DNA from: Rhodoferax koreense
Lineage (GTDB): Bacteria; Pseudomonadota; Gammaproteobacteria; Burkholderiales; Burkholderiaceae_C
Direction of reading: 5' to 3'
Assembly: GCF_001955695.1 (NCBI RefSeq)
Contig: NZ_CP019236.1
Coordinates: forward strand, 1,798,001 to 1,862,000
Length of the DNA stretch: 64,000 nt
A model generated the notes under the pieces. That model made no database searches, was not told the DNA's origin, and saw nothing but the letters and a program-made list of their open reading frames with translations. This document shows positions 52,743 to 62,628 of the stretch, piece by piece. Positions within the stretch are counted from its first letter, which is position 1. The number at the start of each line of letters is the position of its first letter. Position numbers and translations under genes: made by a program.

Positions 52743-53261
52743 TCATTCGTAGGCCAGCGCGCCCGTGGGCAGGCTGACCTTGATCGGTGCCTCCGGCGCC
52801 TCTACCTTGGCCAGTTCGACCGCACGCACCAGCAGCACCGGCACCTTGGCCAGGCGCAGGATGCTTTCGGCACCGCTGCCCATGAGGAAGCGACCGACAC
52901 CGCGGCGGCCGTGGGTGCCGAGCACGATCAGGTCGGCGCTCCAGCGGTCGGCCTCTTCGGCCACGACCTCGGCCAGATGCGGCGAGAAGCTGTCATGCAG
53001 CAGTGTGTCGGTGTCGATGCCTTCGCCCTGGGCCTGGGCCGCAGCGTCCTCGAGCAGCTTGGTGCCGTCGCGGCGCACGGTCTCCAGCCAGTCCGGCGCA
53101 TAGCCATCGTAGGCATTGCGCGCACGGGCGGTGGACAACTGGTCGATCACATGCATCAGCCGCAGCCGGCCACCGGTGAGCCGGGCCAGCGCGATGGCTT
53201 CGCGCAAGCCGCGCTGGGCGGTGGGACTGCCGTCGATGGGAACCAGGATGCGTTGGTACAT
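52743..53261 (-). CDS. universal stress protein (UspA family)
   Basis: This is a 172-residue USP, MYQRILVPIDGSPTAQRGL at the start and GTHGRRGVGRFLMGS as the ATP signature. It is close to the USP at 49891 and has a similar C-terminal extension of about 30 residues. AAGGAG lies before the ATG. It is a single gene, convergent with the protease gene, and faces an FNR box at 53359. Confidence 0.93.
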   Translation of the reverse strand: MYQRILVPIDGSPTAQRGLREAIALARLTGGRLRLMHVIDQLSTARARNAYDGYAPDWLETVRRDGTKLLEDAAAQAQGEGIDTDTLLHDSFSPHLAEVVAEEADRWSADLIVLGTHGRRGVGRFLMGSGAESILRLAKVPVLLVRAVELAKVEAPEAPIKVSLPTGALAYE

Positions 53262-53358
53262 GGTGAACTCCTTGGGCTGATGTTCGGTGCTGGCTGCCGC
53301 TTGCAGCGTCGCACCGCGGGCAGGCCTGACCAGTATTCGGCGATCGGGGCGCCGAGGG

Positions 53359-53372
53359 TTTGACCCAGGTCA
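53359..53372. promoter_or_regulatory. FNR box (TTGACCCAGGTCAA) for usp (minus strand)
   Basis: A symmetrical TTGAC/GTCAA site. AATACT (53332-53337, minus strand) is within one base of class II -10 spacing and is the same hexamer as at the usp-cytochrome c promoter. Confidence 0.75.
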
Positions 53373-53418
53373 ATCAAGCGGCGCGACGATGCACGTGTCG
53401 TGCGCCCGTCGCACCGGC

Positions 53419-53432
53419 TTGATCTGACGCAA
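53419..53432. promoter_or_regulatory. FNR-like box (TTGATCTGACGCAA) for usp-exporter operon
   Basis: Identical to the box at 32940. AAGAAT (53455-53460) is exactly at class II -10 spacing, giving a leader of about 57 bases before the usp gene at 53524. Confidence 0.65.
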
Positions 53433-53523
53433 CCCTTGCGCCGCGGGCGTGTCGAAGAATGAGGACGTCCCCGCGCGTGGCCGGCGGCGGGGCCTTCGGA
53501 GTCCCGGCCGCGAGAGGTAGGCG

Positions 53524-53976
53524 ATGTACAAGAAAATCCTGGTTCCGCTCGATGGCAGCGACACGGCCGAGCGCGGGCTTCTCGAGGCCATGCGCATGGC
53601 GTCCGAGTTGAAGGCCACGCTGGTGCTGCTGCATGTGATCGACGACTTTCCCATGCTGGTGGAGATGGCCAGCGTGCAGGCCTATGAGGAAACCATGGCG
53701 CACCTGCGCTCGGTCGGGCAGCGGCTGCTCGACGGTGCGCAGAAGTCCGCCGAGGAATCCGATGTCGCCGCCGAGACCCGGCTGCGCGAGATCACGCGCG
53801 AACGGGTCGGCCAGGCGATCGTCGAGGAGGCGGGTGCGGCCGGCTGCGACCTGATCGTCATGGGCACGCACGGCCGGCGCGGTTTCAACCGGGTCATGAT
53901 GGGCAGCGATGCCGAATTCGTCGCACGCGCCAGCACGGTGCCGGTGCTGCTCGTGCGCTCGGTCTCGGGCACCTGA
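53524..53976 (+). CDS. universal stress protein (UspA family)
   Basis: This is a 150-residue USP, MYKKILVPLDGSDTAERGL at the start and GTHGRRGFNRVMMGS as the ATP signature. It has no C-terminal extension. AGAGG lies before the ATG. Its stop overlaps the HlyD gene start (TGATGG), making it the first gene of an exporter operon, an unusual setting for a USP. Confidence 0.93.
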   Translation: MYKKILVPLDGSDTAERGLLEAMRMASELKATLVLLHVIDDFPMLVEMASVQAYEETMAHLRSVGQRLLDGAQKSAEESDVAAETRLREITRERVGQAIVEEAGAAGCDLIVMGTHGRRGFNRVMMGSDAEFVARASTVPVLLVRSVSGT

Positions 53977-55079
53977 TGGCGGGCGTGCCACCGCGACTTC
54001 GCAGGGCGGCCGCCTGGGGGCTGCCGATCGCTGCCGTGCTGCTGGCCGCCGGCGTGTGGTGGCGCCTGGCGCCCGAGCCTTCGCTGGCCGGTGTGGTCGG
54101 CGGCAACGGACGGCTGGAGGCGGTGGAGATCGACATCGCGGCCAAGACCGCCGGACGGCTGAAGACGGTGCGGGTGCACGAGGGCGACATGGTCTCGGCC
54201 GGCCAGGTGGTGGCCGAACTCGCCACCGAAACCCTCGACGCGGAGCTGGCGCGCGCACGTGCCCAGGTCGCGCAGGCGGTTCATGCGCGCCAGACGGCCG
54301 AGGCGCAAGTGGCGCTGCGACTGCAGGCCGAGCAGACGGCGCTGGCCACGGTGGCCCAGCGCCAGAGCCAGCTGGCCCTGGCCGAGCGCGACATGCAGCG
54401 CACGCGGGAACTGGTCGACCAGCAATTCCTCGCGCCGCAGAAGCTCGACGAGGCGCGCGCGCAGAACGACGGCGCGCGCGCCGTGCTGGCTGCGGCGCTG
54501 TCGCAGGTTGCCGAAGCCAGGCAGGCCATCGCCGCCGCGCGCGCCCAGGCGGTGGAGGCGGAGGCCTCGATCGACGCGGCACGCGCTGGTGTGCTGAGCC
54601 TGCAGGCCAGCCTGGACGACAGTGTGCTGCGCGCACCGCGCAACGCGCGGGTCCAGGTGCGCGCCGCCGAGGAAGGGGAGATCGTGGCCGCCGGCACGCG
54701 CATCCTCTCGCTGGTGGACCTGAGCGACGTGACCATGAATTTCTTCCTGCCCGAAGTGGCCGCCGGCCGCACGCCGATCGGCGCCGAGGTGCGCATCGTG
54801 CTGGATGCGGCGCCGCAATGGGCGATACCGGCGCGGGTGTCGTTCATCGCCAGCGTCGCCCAGTTCACGCCCAAGACCGTGGAAACGCTGGACGAACGCA
54901 ACAAGATGGTGTTCCGGGTGCGGGCCCGCATCGACCCGGCGCTGCTGGCGCGCTATGGCGCGCAGGTGAAGACCGGCCTGCCCGGCATGGCCTATGTCCG
55001 CACCGACCCGGCGCTGCCGTGGCCGGCGCGCTTGCAGACCTCGCTGCCCGCCGCGCCGGCGGAGGGCGCATCGCCATGA
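53976..55079 (+). CDS. HlyD-family membrane fusion protein
   Basis: This 367-residue periplasmic adaptor has one N-terminal membrane helix ([15 protein letters not shown]), a biotinyl-lipoyl-like region ([21 protein letters not shown]), a long Ala-rich coiled-coil hairpin (about residues 90-220), and a beta-barrel segment with [24 protein letters not shown] sequence. It bridges the inner-membrane ABC pump encoded next with an outer-membrane channel, which is not encoded here. It is translationally coupled to the usp gene before it. Confidence 0.92.
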   Translation: MAGVPPRLRRAAAWGLPIAAVLLAAGVWWRLAPEPSLAGVVGGNGRLEAVEIDIAAKTAGRLKTVRVHEGDMVSAGQVVAELATETLDAELARARAQVAQAVHARQTAEAQVALRLQAEQTALATVAQRQSQLALAERDMQRTRELVDQQFLAPQKLDEARAQNDGARAVLAAALSQVAEARQAIAAARAQAVEAEASIDAARAGVLSLQASLDDSVLRAPRNARVQVRAAEEGEIVAAGTRILSLVDLSDVTMNFFLPEVAAGRTPIGAEVRIVLDAAPQWAIPARVSFIASVAQFTPKTVETLDERNKMVFRVRARIDPALLARYGAQVKTGLPGMAYVRTDPALPWPARLQTSLPAAPAEGASP

Positions 55080-55123
55080 GCCGCGCGCGAGACTGGGGTG
55101 TTGCGTGTCCGTCGGCGCCGTGA
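55076..55123 (+). CDS. possible 15-codon coupling ORF between hlyD and the ABC gene
   Basis: ATG 55076 overlaps the hlyD stop (ATGA), and the frame, [15 protein letters not shown], ends in a TGA at 55121-55123. That stop overlaps a GTG (55120) in the frame of the ABC transporter. It may only pass ribosomes from hlyD to the next gene, or it may mark a lost in-frame start of that gene. Speculative. Confidence 0.3.
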   Translation: MSRARDWGVACPSAP

Positions 55124-57882
55124 ACCGCGCGGCCGGTGTCGCGGCGCGACTCGTGCAGGTGGGGCACCGCTACGCAGACCGTGTGGCGCTGGACGATGTC
55201 ACGCTCGAACTCGCCGAGGGTGCGATGCTGGGGCTGATCGGCCCGGACGGCGTCGGCAAGTCCACCCTGCTGGCGCTGCTGGCCGGCGCCAGGCAGATGC
55301 AGGCCGGGCGCATCGAGGTGTTGGGCGGCGACATGGCCAGCGGACGGTTCCGGGAGCGCGTGTGCCCGCGCATCGCCTACATGCCGCAAGGCTTGGGCCG
55401 CAACCTCTATGCCAACCTGTCGGTGCGGGAGAACATCGCATTCTTCGCCCGGCTGTTCGGCCACAGCCAGCGCGAAGGCGCGCGGCGCAGCGCCGAACTG
55501 CTGGCCGCCACCGGCCTTGCGCCTTTCGCCGACCGGCTCGCCGGCCAGCTTTCGGGCGGCATGAAACAGAAGCTGGGGCTGTGCTGCGCCCTGATCCACG
55601 ACCCCGATCTGCTGATCCTGGACGAGCCGACCACCGGGATCGATCCGCTTTCGCGCCGGCAGTTCTGGGAGCTGATCGGCCGGATGCGCTCCGCGCGGCA
55701 GCGCGGGTCGGCGGTGCCGATGACGGTGCTGGTCGCCACCTCGATCATGGACGAGGCCGAGGGCTTCGAGCACATCGTGGCCATGCACGCCGGCCGGATC
55801 CTGGGGCAGGGCAGCCCGGCCGAGCTGATGGCGCGCACCGGCACGCCCACGCTGGACGCGGCCTTCATCGCCCTGCTGCCGCAGGCCGAGCGGGGGCCGC
55901 CGGCCGACGCGGCGGCGGCGCCGCGCGATCTGGCCGATGCGCCGGTGGCCATCGAGGCGAGCGGCCTGACCTGCCGCTTCGGGGATTTCGTCGCCGTGGA
56001 CGACGTGAGTTTCAGCATCCGCCGCGGCGAGATCTTCGGCTTCCTCGGCTCGAACGGCTGCGGCAAGACGACCACGATGAAGATGCTCACCGGCCTGCTG
56101 CCGGCCAACGCCGGCAGCGCCAGCCTGTTCGGCAAGCCCATCGATGCACGCGACCTGGAAACGCGGCGCCAGGTGGGCTACATGTCGCAAGGCTTCTCGC
56201 TGTATGCCGAGCTCACCGTGCGCCAGAACCTGCGGCTGCACGCGCAACTCTTCGGCATGCCGCCGGACCGGGTGGAGGCCCGCATCGCCGAGATGCTGGA
56301 GCGCTTCGACCTGCTGAACGTGGCCGATGCCTGGCCCGAGGGCCTGCCGCTCGGCCACCGCCAGCGCCTGCAGCTTGCCGTGGCGGTGGTGCATGCGCCG
56401 CGCCTGTTGATCCTGGACGAGCCGACATCGGGCGTGGACCCGGTGGCGCGCGATCGCTTCTGGCGGCTGATCCTCGAGCTGGCGCGCACCGATGGTGTGA
56501 CGATCTTCATCTCGACGTATTTCATGAACGAGGCCCAGCGCTGCGACCGCATCTCGCTGATGCACGCGGGCCGGGTGCTGGCCAGCGACACCCCGGCCGC
56601 GCTGGTCGCGCGCTTCGGCGCGCGCACACTGGAGGAGGCCTTCGTCGCCTGCCTGCTGGCCGCGCAGGCGGCGCCCGGCCCGAACGCCGCCGCACCCCTG
56701 TCGCAGGCCGCCGCAACCCCGGTGGCAGCGGCTGCGCCGGAGGGACGGCCCGGCCCTTTCGGGCTGCGCCTGCAGCGGCTGTTCGCCTATGCGTGGCGCG
56801 AGCAGCTCGAACTGCGCCGCGACCCGATCCGCCTGGTCATGGCCCTGCTCGGCACGTTGTTGCTGATGCTGATCATGGGCTACGGCATCAGCCTGGACGT
56901 GAAGGACCTGCGCTTCGCGGTGCTGGACCATGACCGCACACCGGCCAGCCGCGCCTACGTGCAGGAGTTCTCGGGCTCGCCGTACTTCAAGGTGCAGCCG
57001 GCCATTCTGGATGGCGCGGACATGGAGCGGCGTATGCGCAGCGGCGAGCTGACGGTGGCCATCGAGATCCCGAGCGGCTTCGGCCGCGACGTGTTGCGCG
57101 CCACGCCGACCGCTGTCGGCGTGTGGATCGACGGCGCGATGCCGATGCGCGCGGAGAACGTGTCGGCCTATGTGCAGGCGCTGCACGCGGGTTACCTCGC
57201 GCAGGCGGCGGCACAGCGCGGACGGGCCGACGCGGCGCTGGCCTCGGTGGCCTTGCGCTACCGCTACAACCCCAACATGCGCAGCCTGGATGCGATGGTG
57301 CCGGCGGTGATCCCGATTCTGCTGATCTTCGTGCCAGCGATGCTCACCGCGCTGGGCGTGGTGCGCGAGAAGGAACTGGGCTCCATCGTCAACCTCTACG
57401 TGACGCCGGTGACGAGGCTCGAGTTCCTGCTCGGCAAGCAACTGCCCTACGTGGCCGCCGGCCTGGTCAATTTCGCGCTGATGGCGACGATGGCGGTGTG
57501 GGTCTTTGGCGTGCCGTTCAAGGGCAGCCTGCTCACGTTGGCCGCGGCGGCCGTGGCCTATCTGTTCGCCGCCACGGGGCTGGGCCTGCTGATGTCGGTG
57601 TTCATGCGCAGCCAGATTGCGGCGATCTTCGGTACGGCGCTGGCGACCATGCTGCCGGCGATCCAGTTCTCCGGCATCCTGACGCCGGTGTCATCGCTCG
57701 AAGGCCTCGGTGCCTGGATCGGGCGCGTCTATCCCACCGGACCGTTCCTCACGATCAGCCGCGGCGTGTTTTCCAAGGCGCTGGGTTTCGCGGACCTGCG
57801 CAACGAGTTCATGCCGCTGCTGGCGGCGGCCGCCCTGCTGCTGTCGTTGAGCGTGGCGCTTCTGCGTCGGCAGGCGCCATGA
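55105..57882 (+). CDS. fused ABC exporter: ATPase-ATPase-permease (RbbA/YhiH-like)
   Basis: This protein of about 925 residues has two ABC ATPase domains (residues about 10-260 and 285-520) and an ABC-2 permease with about six membrane helices (560-925). The first ATPase has [20 protein letters not shown] and [12 protein letters not shown]. The second has GSNGCGKTT and [12 protein letters not shown], but its signature reads LPLGHRQ, so one ATP site may be weak. The start is unclear: GTG 55105 (GGGG upstream) or GTG 55120. With the HlyD and second permease genes it forms a multidrug-type exporter of unknown substrate. Confidence 0.9.
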   Translation: MSVGAVNRAAGVAARLVQVGHRYADRVALDDVTLELAEGAMLGLIGPDGVGKSTLLALLAGARQMQAGRIEVLGGDMASGRFRERVCPRIAYMPQGLGRNLYANLSVRENIAFFARLFGHSQREGARRSAELLAATGLAPFADRLAGQLSGGMKQKLGLCCALIHDPDLLILDEPTTGIDPLSRRQFWELIGRMRSARQRGSAVPMTVLVATSIMDEAEGFEHIVAMHAGRILGQGSPAELMARTGTPTLDAAFIALLPQAERGPPADAAAAPRDLADAPVAIEASGLTCRFGDFVAVDDVSFSIRRGEIFGFLGSNGCGKTTTMKMLTGLLPANAGSASLFGKPIDARDLETRRQVGYMSQGFSLYAELTVRQNLRLHAQLFGMPPDRVEARIAEMLERFDLLNVADAWPEGLPLGHRQRLQLAVAVVHAPRLLILDEPTSGVDPVARDRFWRLILELARTDGVTIFISTYFMNEAQRCDRISLMHAGRVLASDTPAALVARFGARTLEEAFVACLLAAQAAPGPNAAAPLSQAAATPVAAAAPEGRPGPFGLRLQRLFAYAWREQLELRRDPIRLVMALLGTLLLMLIMGYGISLDVKDLRFAVLDHDRTPASRAYVQEFSGSPYFKVQPAILDGADMERRMRSGELTVAIEIPSGFGRDVLRATPTAVGVWIDGAMPMRAENVSAYVQALHAGYLAQAAAQRGRADAALASVALRYRYNPNMRSLDAMVPAVIPILLIFVPAMLTALGVVREKELGSIVNLYVTPVTRLEFLLGKQLPYVAAGLVNFALMATMAVWVFGVPFKGSLLTLAAAAVAYLFAATGLGLLMSVFMRSQIAAIFGTALATMLPAIQFSGILTPVSSLEGLGAWIGRVYPTGPFLTISRGVFSKALGFADLRNEFMPLLAAAALLLSLSVALLRRQAP

Positions 57883-59030
57883 GCCGGCATGGTGATCCAG
57901 CCCTGTTGGCCTGGCTGCGTACTGTGGCGCGGCTGGGCGTGAAGGAACTGCGCAGCCTGTGGCGCGACCGGCTGCTGCTGCTCCTGGTGCTGTGGGCGTT
58001 CTCCGGCGGCATCTACAGCGCGGCCAGCAGCGCGCCCGATACGCTGCGCCGTGCGGCCGTCGCCGTGGTGGACGAAGACCAGTCGCCGCTGTCGCAGCGC
58101 ATCACCACGGCCTTGTATCCACCTTCTTTCAAGTTGCCGGAGCAGGTGTCGGTGCAGCGCATGGACGCCGGGCTCGACCGCGGGCTCTACACCTTCGTGC
58201 TGCAGTTGCCGAGCGGGCTGCAGCGCGACGTGCTGGCCGGCCGCGCGCCGGCCATGCAGCTCAACGTCGATGCCACCCAGATGACGCAAGCCTTCGTGGG
58301 CGCGGCCACGATCGAGCGCATCGCGCTGGGCGAGATCGCCGAGTTCGTGCAGCGCGATCGCGTCGCGGTGCCATCGGCGGTCGAGCTGGAACTCCGCATG
58401 CGTTTCAATCCGACCTTGGAGCCGCGCTGGTTCATGGGGGTGATGCAACTGATCAACGAAATCACCATGCTGTCCATCATCCTCACCGGCGCGGCGCTGA
58501 TCCGCGAACGCGAACACGGCACGCTGGAGCACATCCTGGTGTTGCCGGTGACGCCGCTGCAGATCATGGTCTCCAAGGTCTGGGCGATGGGACTGGTGGT
58601 GCTGGTGGCGGCTGCGCTGTCGCTGCATTTCGTGGTCCAGGGGGCGCTGCACACACCGATCGCCGGCGCCACGGCGCTGTTCCTGGCCGGCTGCGCGCTG
58701 CACCTGTTCGCCATGACGGCCATGGGCATCTACCTCGGCACCGTGGCCCGCTCCATGCCGCAACTCGGGCTGCTGATCATCCTGGTGCTGCTGCCGCTGC
58801 AACTGCTGTCGGGTGGATCGACGCCACGCGAGAGCATGCCCGAGGCGGTGCAGTTCGTGATGCTGGGCGCGCCCACCACGCATTTCGTGAGCTTCGCGCA
58901 GGCCATCCTCTACCGTGGCGCGGGGCTGTCCATCGTCTGGCCGCATTTCGCCGCCATCGCACTGATCGGCGCGGTGTTCTTCATCGCGGCACTGCGCCGG
59001 CTGCGCCTGTCGGTGGCCAGGCAGGGCTGA
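57879..59030 (+). CDS. ABC-2 type permease
   Basis: This 383-residue membrane protein has an N-terminal helix ([17 protein letters not shown]), a periplasmic loop of about 170 residues, and five C-terminal helices. It has the ABC-2 motif [22 protein letters not shown] after the second helix. It pairs with the permease half of the preceding fusion. Its ATG overlaps the preceding stop (ATGA). It is the last gene of the usp-hlyD-ABC operon. Confidence 0.92.
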   Translation: MSRHGDPALLAWLRTVARLGVKELRSLWRDRLLLLLVLWAFSGGIYSAASSAPDTLRRAAVAVVDEDQSPLSQRITTALYPPSFKLPEQVSVQRMDAGLDRGLYTFVLQLPSGLQRDVLAGRAPAMQLNVDATQMTQAFVGAATIERIALGEIAEFVQRDRVAVPSAVELELRMRFNPTLEPRWFMGVMQLINEITMLSIILTGAALIREREHGTLEHILVLPVTPLQIMVSKVWAMGLVVLVAAALSLHFVVQGALHTPIAGATALFLAGCALHLFAMTAMGIYLGTVARSMPQLGLLIILVLLPLQLLSGGSTPRESMPEAVQFVMLGAPTTHFVSFAQAILYRGAGLSIVWPHFAAIALIGAVFFIAALRRLRLSVARQG

Positions 59031-59047
59031 GCCGCTTCGCGTGGTCC

Positions 59048-59061
59048 TTGCGCCAGGTCAA
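59048..59061. promoter_or_regulatory. FNR-like box (TTGCGCCAGGTCAA)
   Basis: TTGCG and GTCAA halves. If the box centre is at -41.5, the start of transcription falls exactly on the A of ATG 59096, with CAAACT (59084-59089) as the -10. Confidence 0.6.
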
Positions 59062-59095
59062 AAGCGCGCGGTGGAGGGCGACGCAAACTGCGGCC

Positions 59096-60646
59096 ATGGA
59101 CGCCTCGAACTCTGATATCGGCCCCGACCCATCGCTGGCGCTGGCCTTGCAGCAACGCCTGGGGGAGGAGACCGGCCAGCGGGTGGAACTGATCGAAACG
59201 CCGATTTCCTGGGTGCTGCTGACGGAGCGGCTGGTCTACAAGCTGAAGAAGCCTGTGCGACGGCCGTTCCTGGATTTCAGCACTGCGGCGCTGCGCAAGC
59301 ACTTCTGCGAGGAGGAACTGCGCCTGAACCGGCGGCTGGCGCCATCGCTGTACCTGGGCGTGCTCCCCGTTCGCGGGACGGTGGCCGCGCCGCGGCTGGG
59401 CGGCGGCGGCCCGGAAATCGACCATGTCGTGGCCATGCGCCGCTTTGCCAAAGGGGCACTCTTCAGTGAGCTGCTGGCGGCCGGTGGGCTCGAGCCGGCG
59501 CACGTGGACGCGCTGGCGCGCCGTATCGCCGACTTCCACCGCGACGCGCAGCTCGTGCCGTTGCCCGCGGGCGCGCAGGCCGATGCCGCCGACCCGGTGC
59601 TCGACATCCTTCGGCAGCTCGAGGAAGGCGCCTACCCCGGCGAGACCGGCGCGCTGCGGGCGTGGGTGCACGAGCAGGCCGCGCTGCTGCGCGACACCTG
59701 GAATTTCAGGCTGCGCAGCGGGCTGGTGCGCGAGTGCCATGGCGACCTGCACCTGGGCAACGTCGCGTTGGTGGATGGCATGCCCACCGCCTTCGACCGG
59801 CTCGAATTCAACGAATCGCTGCGTTGGACCGATGTCATGAGCGATGTCGCCTTCCTGACCATGGACCTCAAATCGCGCGGCCGCAACGACCTGGCCTTCC
59901 GTTTCCTGGACGTCTACCTGCAGCACACCGGCGACTATGCGGGCGTGGCCGTGCTGCGCTTCTTCGAGGTCTACCGGGCGCTGGTGCGAACCCTGGTGGA
60001 AGTCGGGAATGACGGGCCACGGCGCGGCGCCCTGCCCAGCCAGGCCGAGGCGTATTTCGGCCTGGCCGTGCGCCTGACGCGGCCCGACCGGGCTGCGGCC
60101 CGCATCCTCATCACGCACGGCGTCTCGGGTTCTGGCAAGTCCAGCGTCGCAGCGCGGCTGGTGGAGCAGCAGGGCGCGGTACGGGTGCGTTCCGATGTGG
60201 AACGCAAGCGCCTGTTCGGGCTCGATCCGCTGCAGCGGTCCAGCGGCCAACCGTTCGACATCTACACGGAAGACGCGACGCGGCAGACCTTCGAGCGCAT
60301 GGCGGAGGCGGCGCGCGTGGCGGTGCGCTCGGGCTATCCGGTCATCGTGGACGCGGCTTTCCTTCGTCATGCGCAGCGCCATCTCTTTCGCGAGCTGGCC
60401 GACGAACTCGGCGTGCCATTTTCGATCCTGCACTGCCATGCGGACCCGGTGTTGTTGCGCGCGCGGCTGCATGCGCGCGAGCAGGCCGGGGACGATCCTT
60501 CCGAGGCGGACGATGCCGTCGTCGAGCGCCAGCGCACGTTTCGCGAGCCGCTGCGCGACGAAGAATTGCCACTGGTGATCGATGTCTGCACCGATGCGCC
60601 GGTGGACGCCAAGGTGCTGCACGCGCGGTGCCTGGCGGTGGCGTGA
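59096..60646 (+). CDS. bifunctional APH-like phosphotransferase/AAA kinase
   Basis: This 516-residue protein joins an aminoglycoside-phosphotransferase-like domain (residues 1-330: KLKKPVRRPFLDFS, catalytic CHGDLHLGNV, FDRLEFNESLRWTDVMSDVAFLTMDL) to a P-loop kinase (about 335-516: THGVSGSGKSS, later VRVRSDVERKRLFGL). The two families (COG2187 and COG0645) are often fused and accompany usp genes in hypoxia regulons. The substrate is unknown; drug resistance is unlikely. No Shine-Dalgarno sequence lies near the ATG (GGAGG is 18 bases away), fitting a leaderless message. Confidence 0.88.
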   Translation: MDASNSDIGPDPSLALALQQRLGEETGQRVELIETPISWVLLTERLVYKLKKPVRRPFLDFSTAALRKHFCEEELRLNRRLAPSLYLGVLPVRGTVAAPRLGGGGPEIDHVVAMRRFAKGALFSELLAAGGLEPAHVDALARRIADFHRDAQLVPLPAGAQADAADPVLDILRQLEEGAYPGETGALRAWVHEQAALLRDTWNFRLRSGLVRECHGDLHLGNVALVDGMPTAFDRLEFNESLRWTDVMSDVAFLTMDLKSRGRNDLAFRFLDVYLQHTGDYAGVAVLRFFEVYRALVRTLVEVGNDGPRRGALPSQAEAYFGLAVRLTRPDRAAARILITHGVSGSGKSSVAARLVEQQGAVRVRSDVERKRLFGLDPLQRSSGQPFDIYTEDATRQTFERMAEAARVAVRSGYPVIVDAAFLRHAQRHLFRELADELGVPFSILHCHADPVLLRARLHAREQAGDDPSEADDAVVERQRTFREPLRDEELPLVIDVCTDAPVDAKVLHARCLAVA

Positions 60647-60688
60647 AGGCGGGTTATCTATCATATTTCACGAATTAACGTGGTTTTA

Positions 60689-60717
60689 ATTTCAAATTTA
60701 TCAAATAAATTTGAAAT
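60689..60717. promoter_or_regulatory. perfect 13-bp A/T-rich palindrome upstream of histidine kinase
   Basis: ATTTCAAATTTAT (60689-60701) and ATAAATTTGAAAT (60705-60717) are perfect inverted repeats around CAA. It stands out as the most A/T-rich point in the right half of the window. TTTATCAAATA inside it recurs at 22197-22207 ahead of another histidine kinase. It is a likely operator, or possibly a nucleoid-protein site. Confidence 0.6.
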
Positions 60718-60810
60718 CACCTACACTTCGTCCGCTTGCGACGGATGTGCGGCACACATTGGGTGATGCCTGTCCGCCGCGAGAAGGGGCCTTCCGACGG
60801 CCCGGGAACC

Positions 60811-62628
60811 ATGCAAACCTCCACCACCGACACCGCACCGGGCCTGGCGGCCTGGGACGCCCCTGATCCATCCGGCGGCGCTGCCGCGCGCCCGTCGCCA
60901 GCTGGCTCCGGCATTCGTGGCGCGCTGCTCGAGCGACTCGCGGGCTCGCGCCTCGACTGGCGCGTCGGACTGGTGATTTCGGTCGTGCTGCTGCTCACTT
61001 GGTTGTTCGTGGCCGGGGGGGTGGTCGTCTCCAGGCGGGCGGCGCTCGATGCCGAGGTCCGGCAAAACGGCAACCTGGCCTTGGCGTTGGAGGCGCAGAC
61101 CATCCGTGTGCTGGCTTCGGCGGATCAGGCCACGCTGCGCATGGGGGATGCGGTGCGTTCGGGCGAGTTCCAGGCCGCGGACTTCAAGCGTTTCGCCAAC
61201 GAGACCGGCCTGGTGCCGCAAATCCTCACGCAGCTGTCGCTGATCGGTCCTGACGGGCGCTTCATCGGCAGCAACATCGATCCCGGCGCCGAGGCCACCG
61301 GCCATGTCGACCTGTCGGGCCGGGAGCATGTCCAGGCGCACCTGGGCACCCTGGTCGCGCCGGAGGTGGCGCGCCAGATTGCCGGCAATGGCCTGTTCAT
61401 CGGCAAGCCGGTGTTGGGCAAGGTGTCGGGCAAATGGACGATACAGCTGTCGCGCCGGATCAGCGATGCCCAAGGCAAGGTGCTGGGCGTGGTGGTGGCG
61501 TCGCTGAACCCGGGCTATTTCGAAGAGATCTACCGGGGCGTGCGGCTCGGCAGACAGGGCAGCGTGGCGCTACTGGGCGACGACAACTCCGTGCGCGCGC
61601 GGGTGATGGGCGGGGACAGTCAGGGCATGGGCAGCCTGCTGTCGGGCAGCGGCGATGAACGGCGCGGCCGCGAGGGGCACTACACCCGCGTCAGCAGCCT
61701 GGACGGGGTGGAGCGCGTGTTCGCCTACCGCCGCGTCGGCGACTATCCGCTGATGGTGTCCGTCGCCACGAGTATTTCGGAGGCCCTGGGGGAATGGCGC
61801 CACCACCGCGATCTGGCGCTGGTGATTACCGCGTTGTTCAGCCTGGCCACGGTCGGTGCCGCCGTCATCTTTGTGCGCAGCGTGCGCCAGCTGGAGGTCA
61901 AGAACGCCGCGCTGCAGGCCAGCGAGGCACAGGCGCGTTCAGCGAGCCAGGCCAAGAGCGAGTTCCTGGCGGCGATCTCGCACGAACTGCGCACACCGCT
62001 GACCAGCATCCGGGGCTTCGCGGAGTTGATGGAGCTGCGCCTGGAGCAACCCCGCTACAAGGAGACGGCGGGCCTGATCCGCAAGGCCTCCGAACATCTG
62101 AACGACCTGCTGACCGAAATCCTGGACCTGGCCAAGGTGGAGGCCGGCGCGATGCCGTTCATGCCGGCGGCGCACCAGGTGGGCGACCTCGTGCGGTCCA
62201 CGGCGGACCTGTTCACGATCACCGCTGCTTCCAAGAATCTGGATCTGCAGGTCGACCTCGCGCCGGATGTTCCCCGCACGCTGCATTGCGACGGGCTGCG
62301 CGTAAAGCAGGTGCTCAACAACCTGCTGTCCAACGCCATGAAGTTCACCGCGGCGGGCTCGGTGCGCATCGAAGTCGACGCGGACCCGCAGCACGTCCGC
62401 TTCCACGTGGTAGACACCGGCCCCGGCATACCCGCGCACCTGCACGAGACGATCTTCGAGAGGTTCCGCCAGGCGGACGACCGGGTCAGCTACCAGCATG
62501 GCGGCACGGGGCTCGGCCTGGCCCTGTCGCGGGCGCTGGCCATCCGCATGGGCGGCGGCCTGTCGCTCGTCTCCGAAGAAGGGCAAGGGGCCCGCTTCAC
62601 GCTCTGCCTGCCGCGCGAGCGGGTTTGA
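60811..62628 (+). CDS. membrane sensor histidine kinase with Cache-like periplasmic domain
   Basis: This kinase of about 605 residues has two membrane helices (about residues 50-72, VGLVISVVLLLTWLFVAGGVVV, and about 333-355). Between them is a periplasmic region that looks like a PAS/Cache sensor (LIGPDGRFIGSNIDPG, DLSGREHVQAHLG). The cytoplasmic part has SHELRTPLTSIRGFAEL, NLLSNAMKFT, DTGPGI and GTGLGLALS. No receiver is attached or adjacent. The start is uncertain: ATG 60811, or upstream starts at 60745 or 60736 closer to the palindrome. Its last codon overlaps the FNR box of ccoI. Confidence 0.87.
   Translation: MQTSTTDTAPGLAAWDAPDPSGGAAARPSPAGSGIRGALLERLAGSRLDWRVGLVISVVLLLTWLFVAGGVVVSRRAALDAEVRQNGNLALALEAQTIRVLASADQATLRMGDAVRSGEFQAADFKRFANETGLVPQILTQLSLIGPDGRFIGSNIDPGAEATGHVDLSGREHVQAHLGTLVAPEVARQIAGNGLFIGKPVLGKVSGKWTIQLSRRISDAQGKVLGVVVASLNPGYFEEIYRGVRLGRQGSVALLGDDNSVRARVMGGDSQGMGSLLSGSGDERRGREGHYTRVSSLDGVERVFAYRRVGDYPLMVSVATSISEALGEWRHHRDLALVITALFSLATVGAAVIFVRSVRQLEVKNAALQASEAQARSASQAKSEFLAAISHELRTPLTSIRGFAELMELRLEQPRYKETAGLIRKASEHLNDLLTEILDLAKVEAGAMPFMPAAHQVGDLVRSTADLFTITAASKNLDLQVDLAPDVPRTLHCDGLRVKQVLNNLLSNAMKFTAAGSVRIEVDADPQHVRFHVVDTGPGIPAHLHETIFERFRQADDRVSYQHGGTGLGLALSRALAIRMGGGLSLVSEEGQGARFTLCLPRERV

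Noticed and set aside
54865..57441. An 858-codon minus-strand frame.
   Set aside because: Antisense to the ABC exporter with Walker and signature motifs.
59096..60090. Aminoglycoside resistance gene.
   Set aside because: The APH-like domain belongs to the fused COG2187-COG0645 family in an oxygen-stress context, not to known resistance enzymes.
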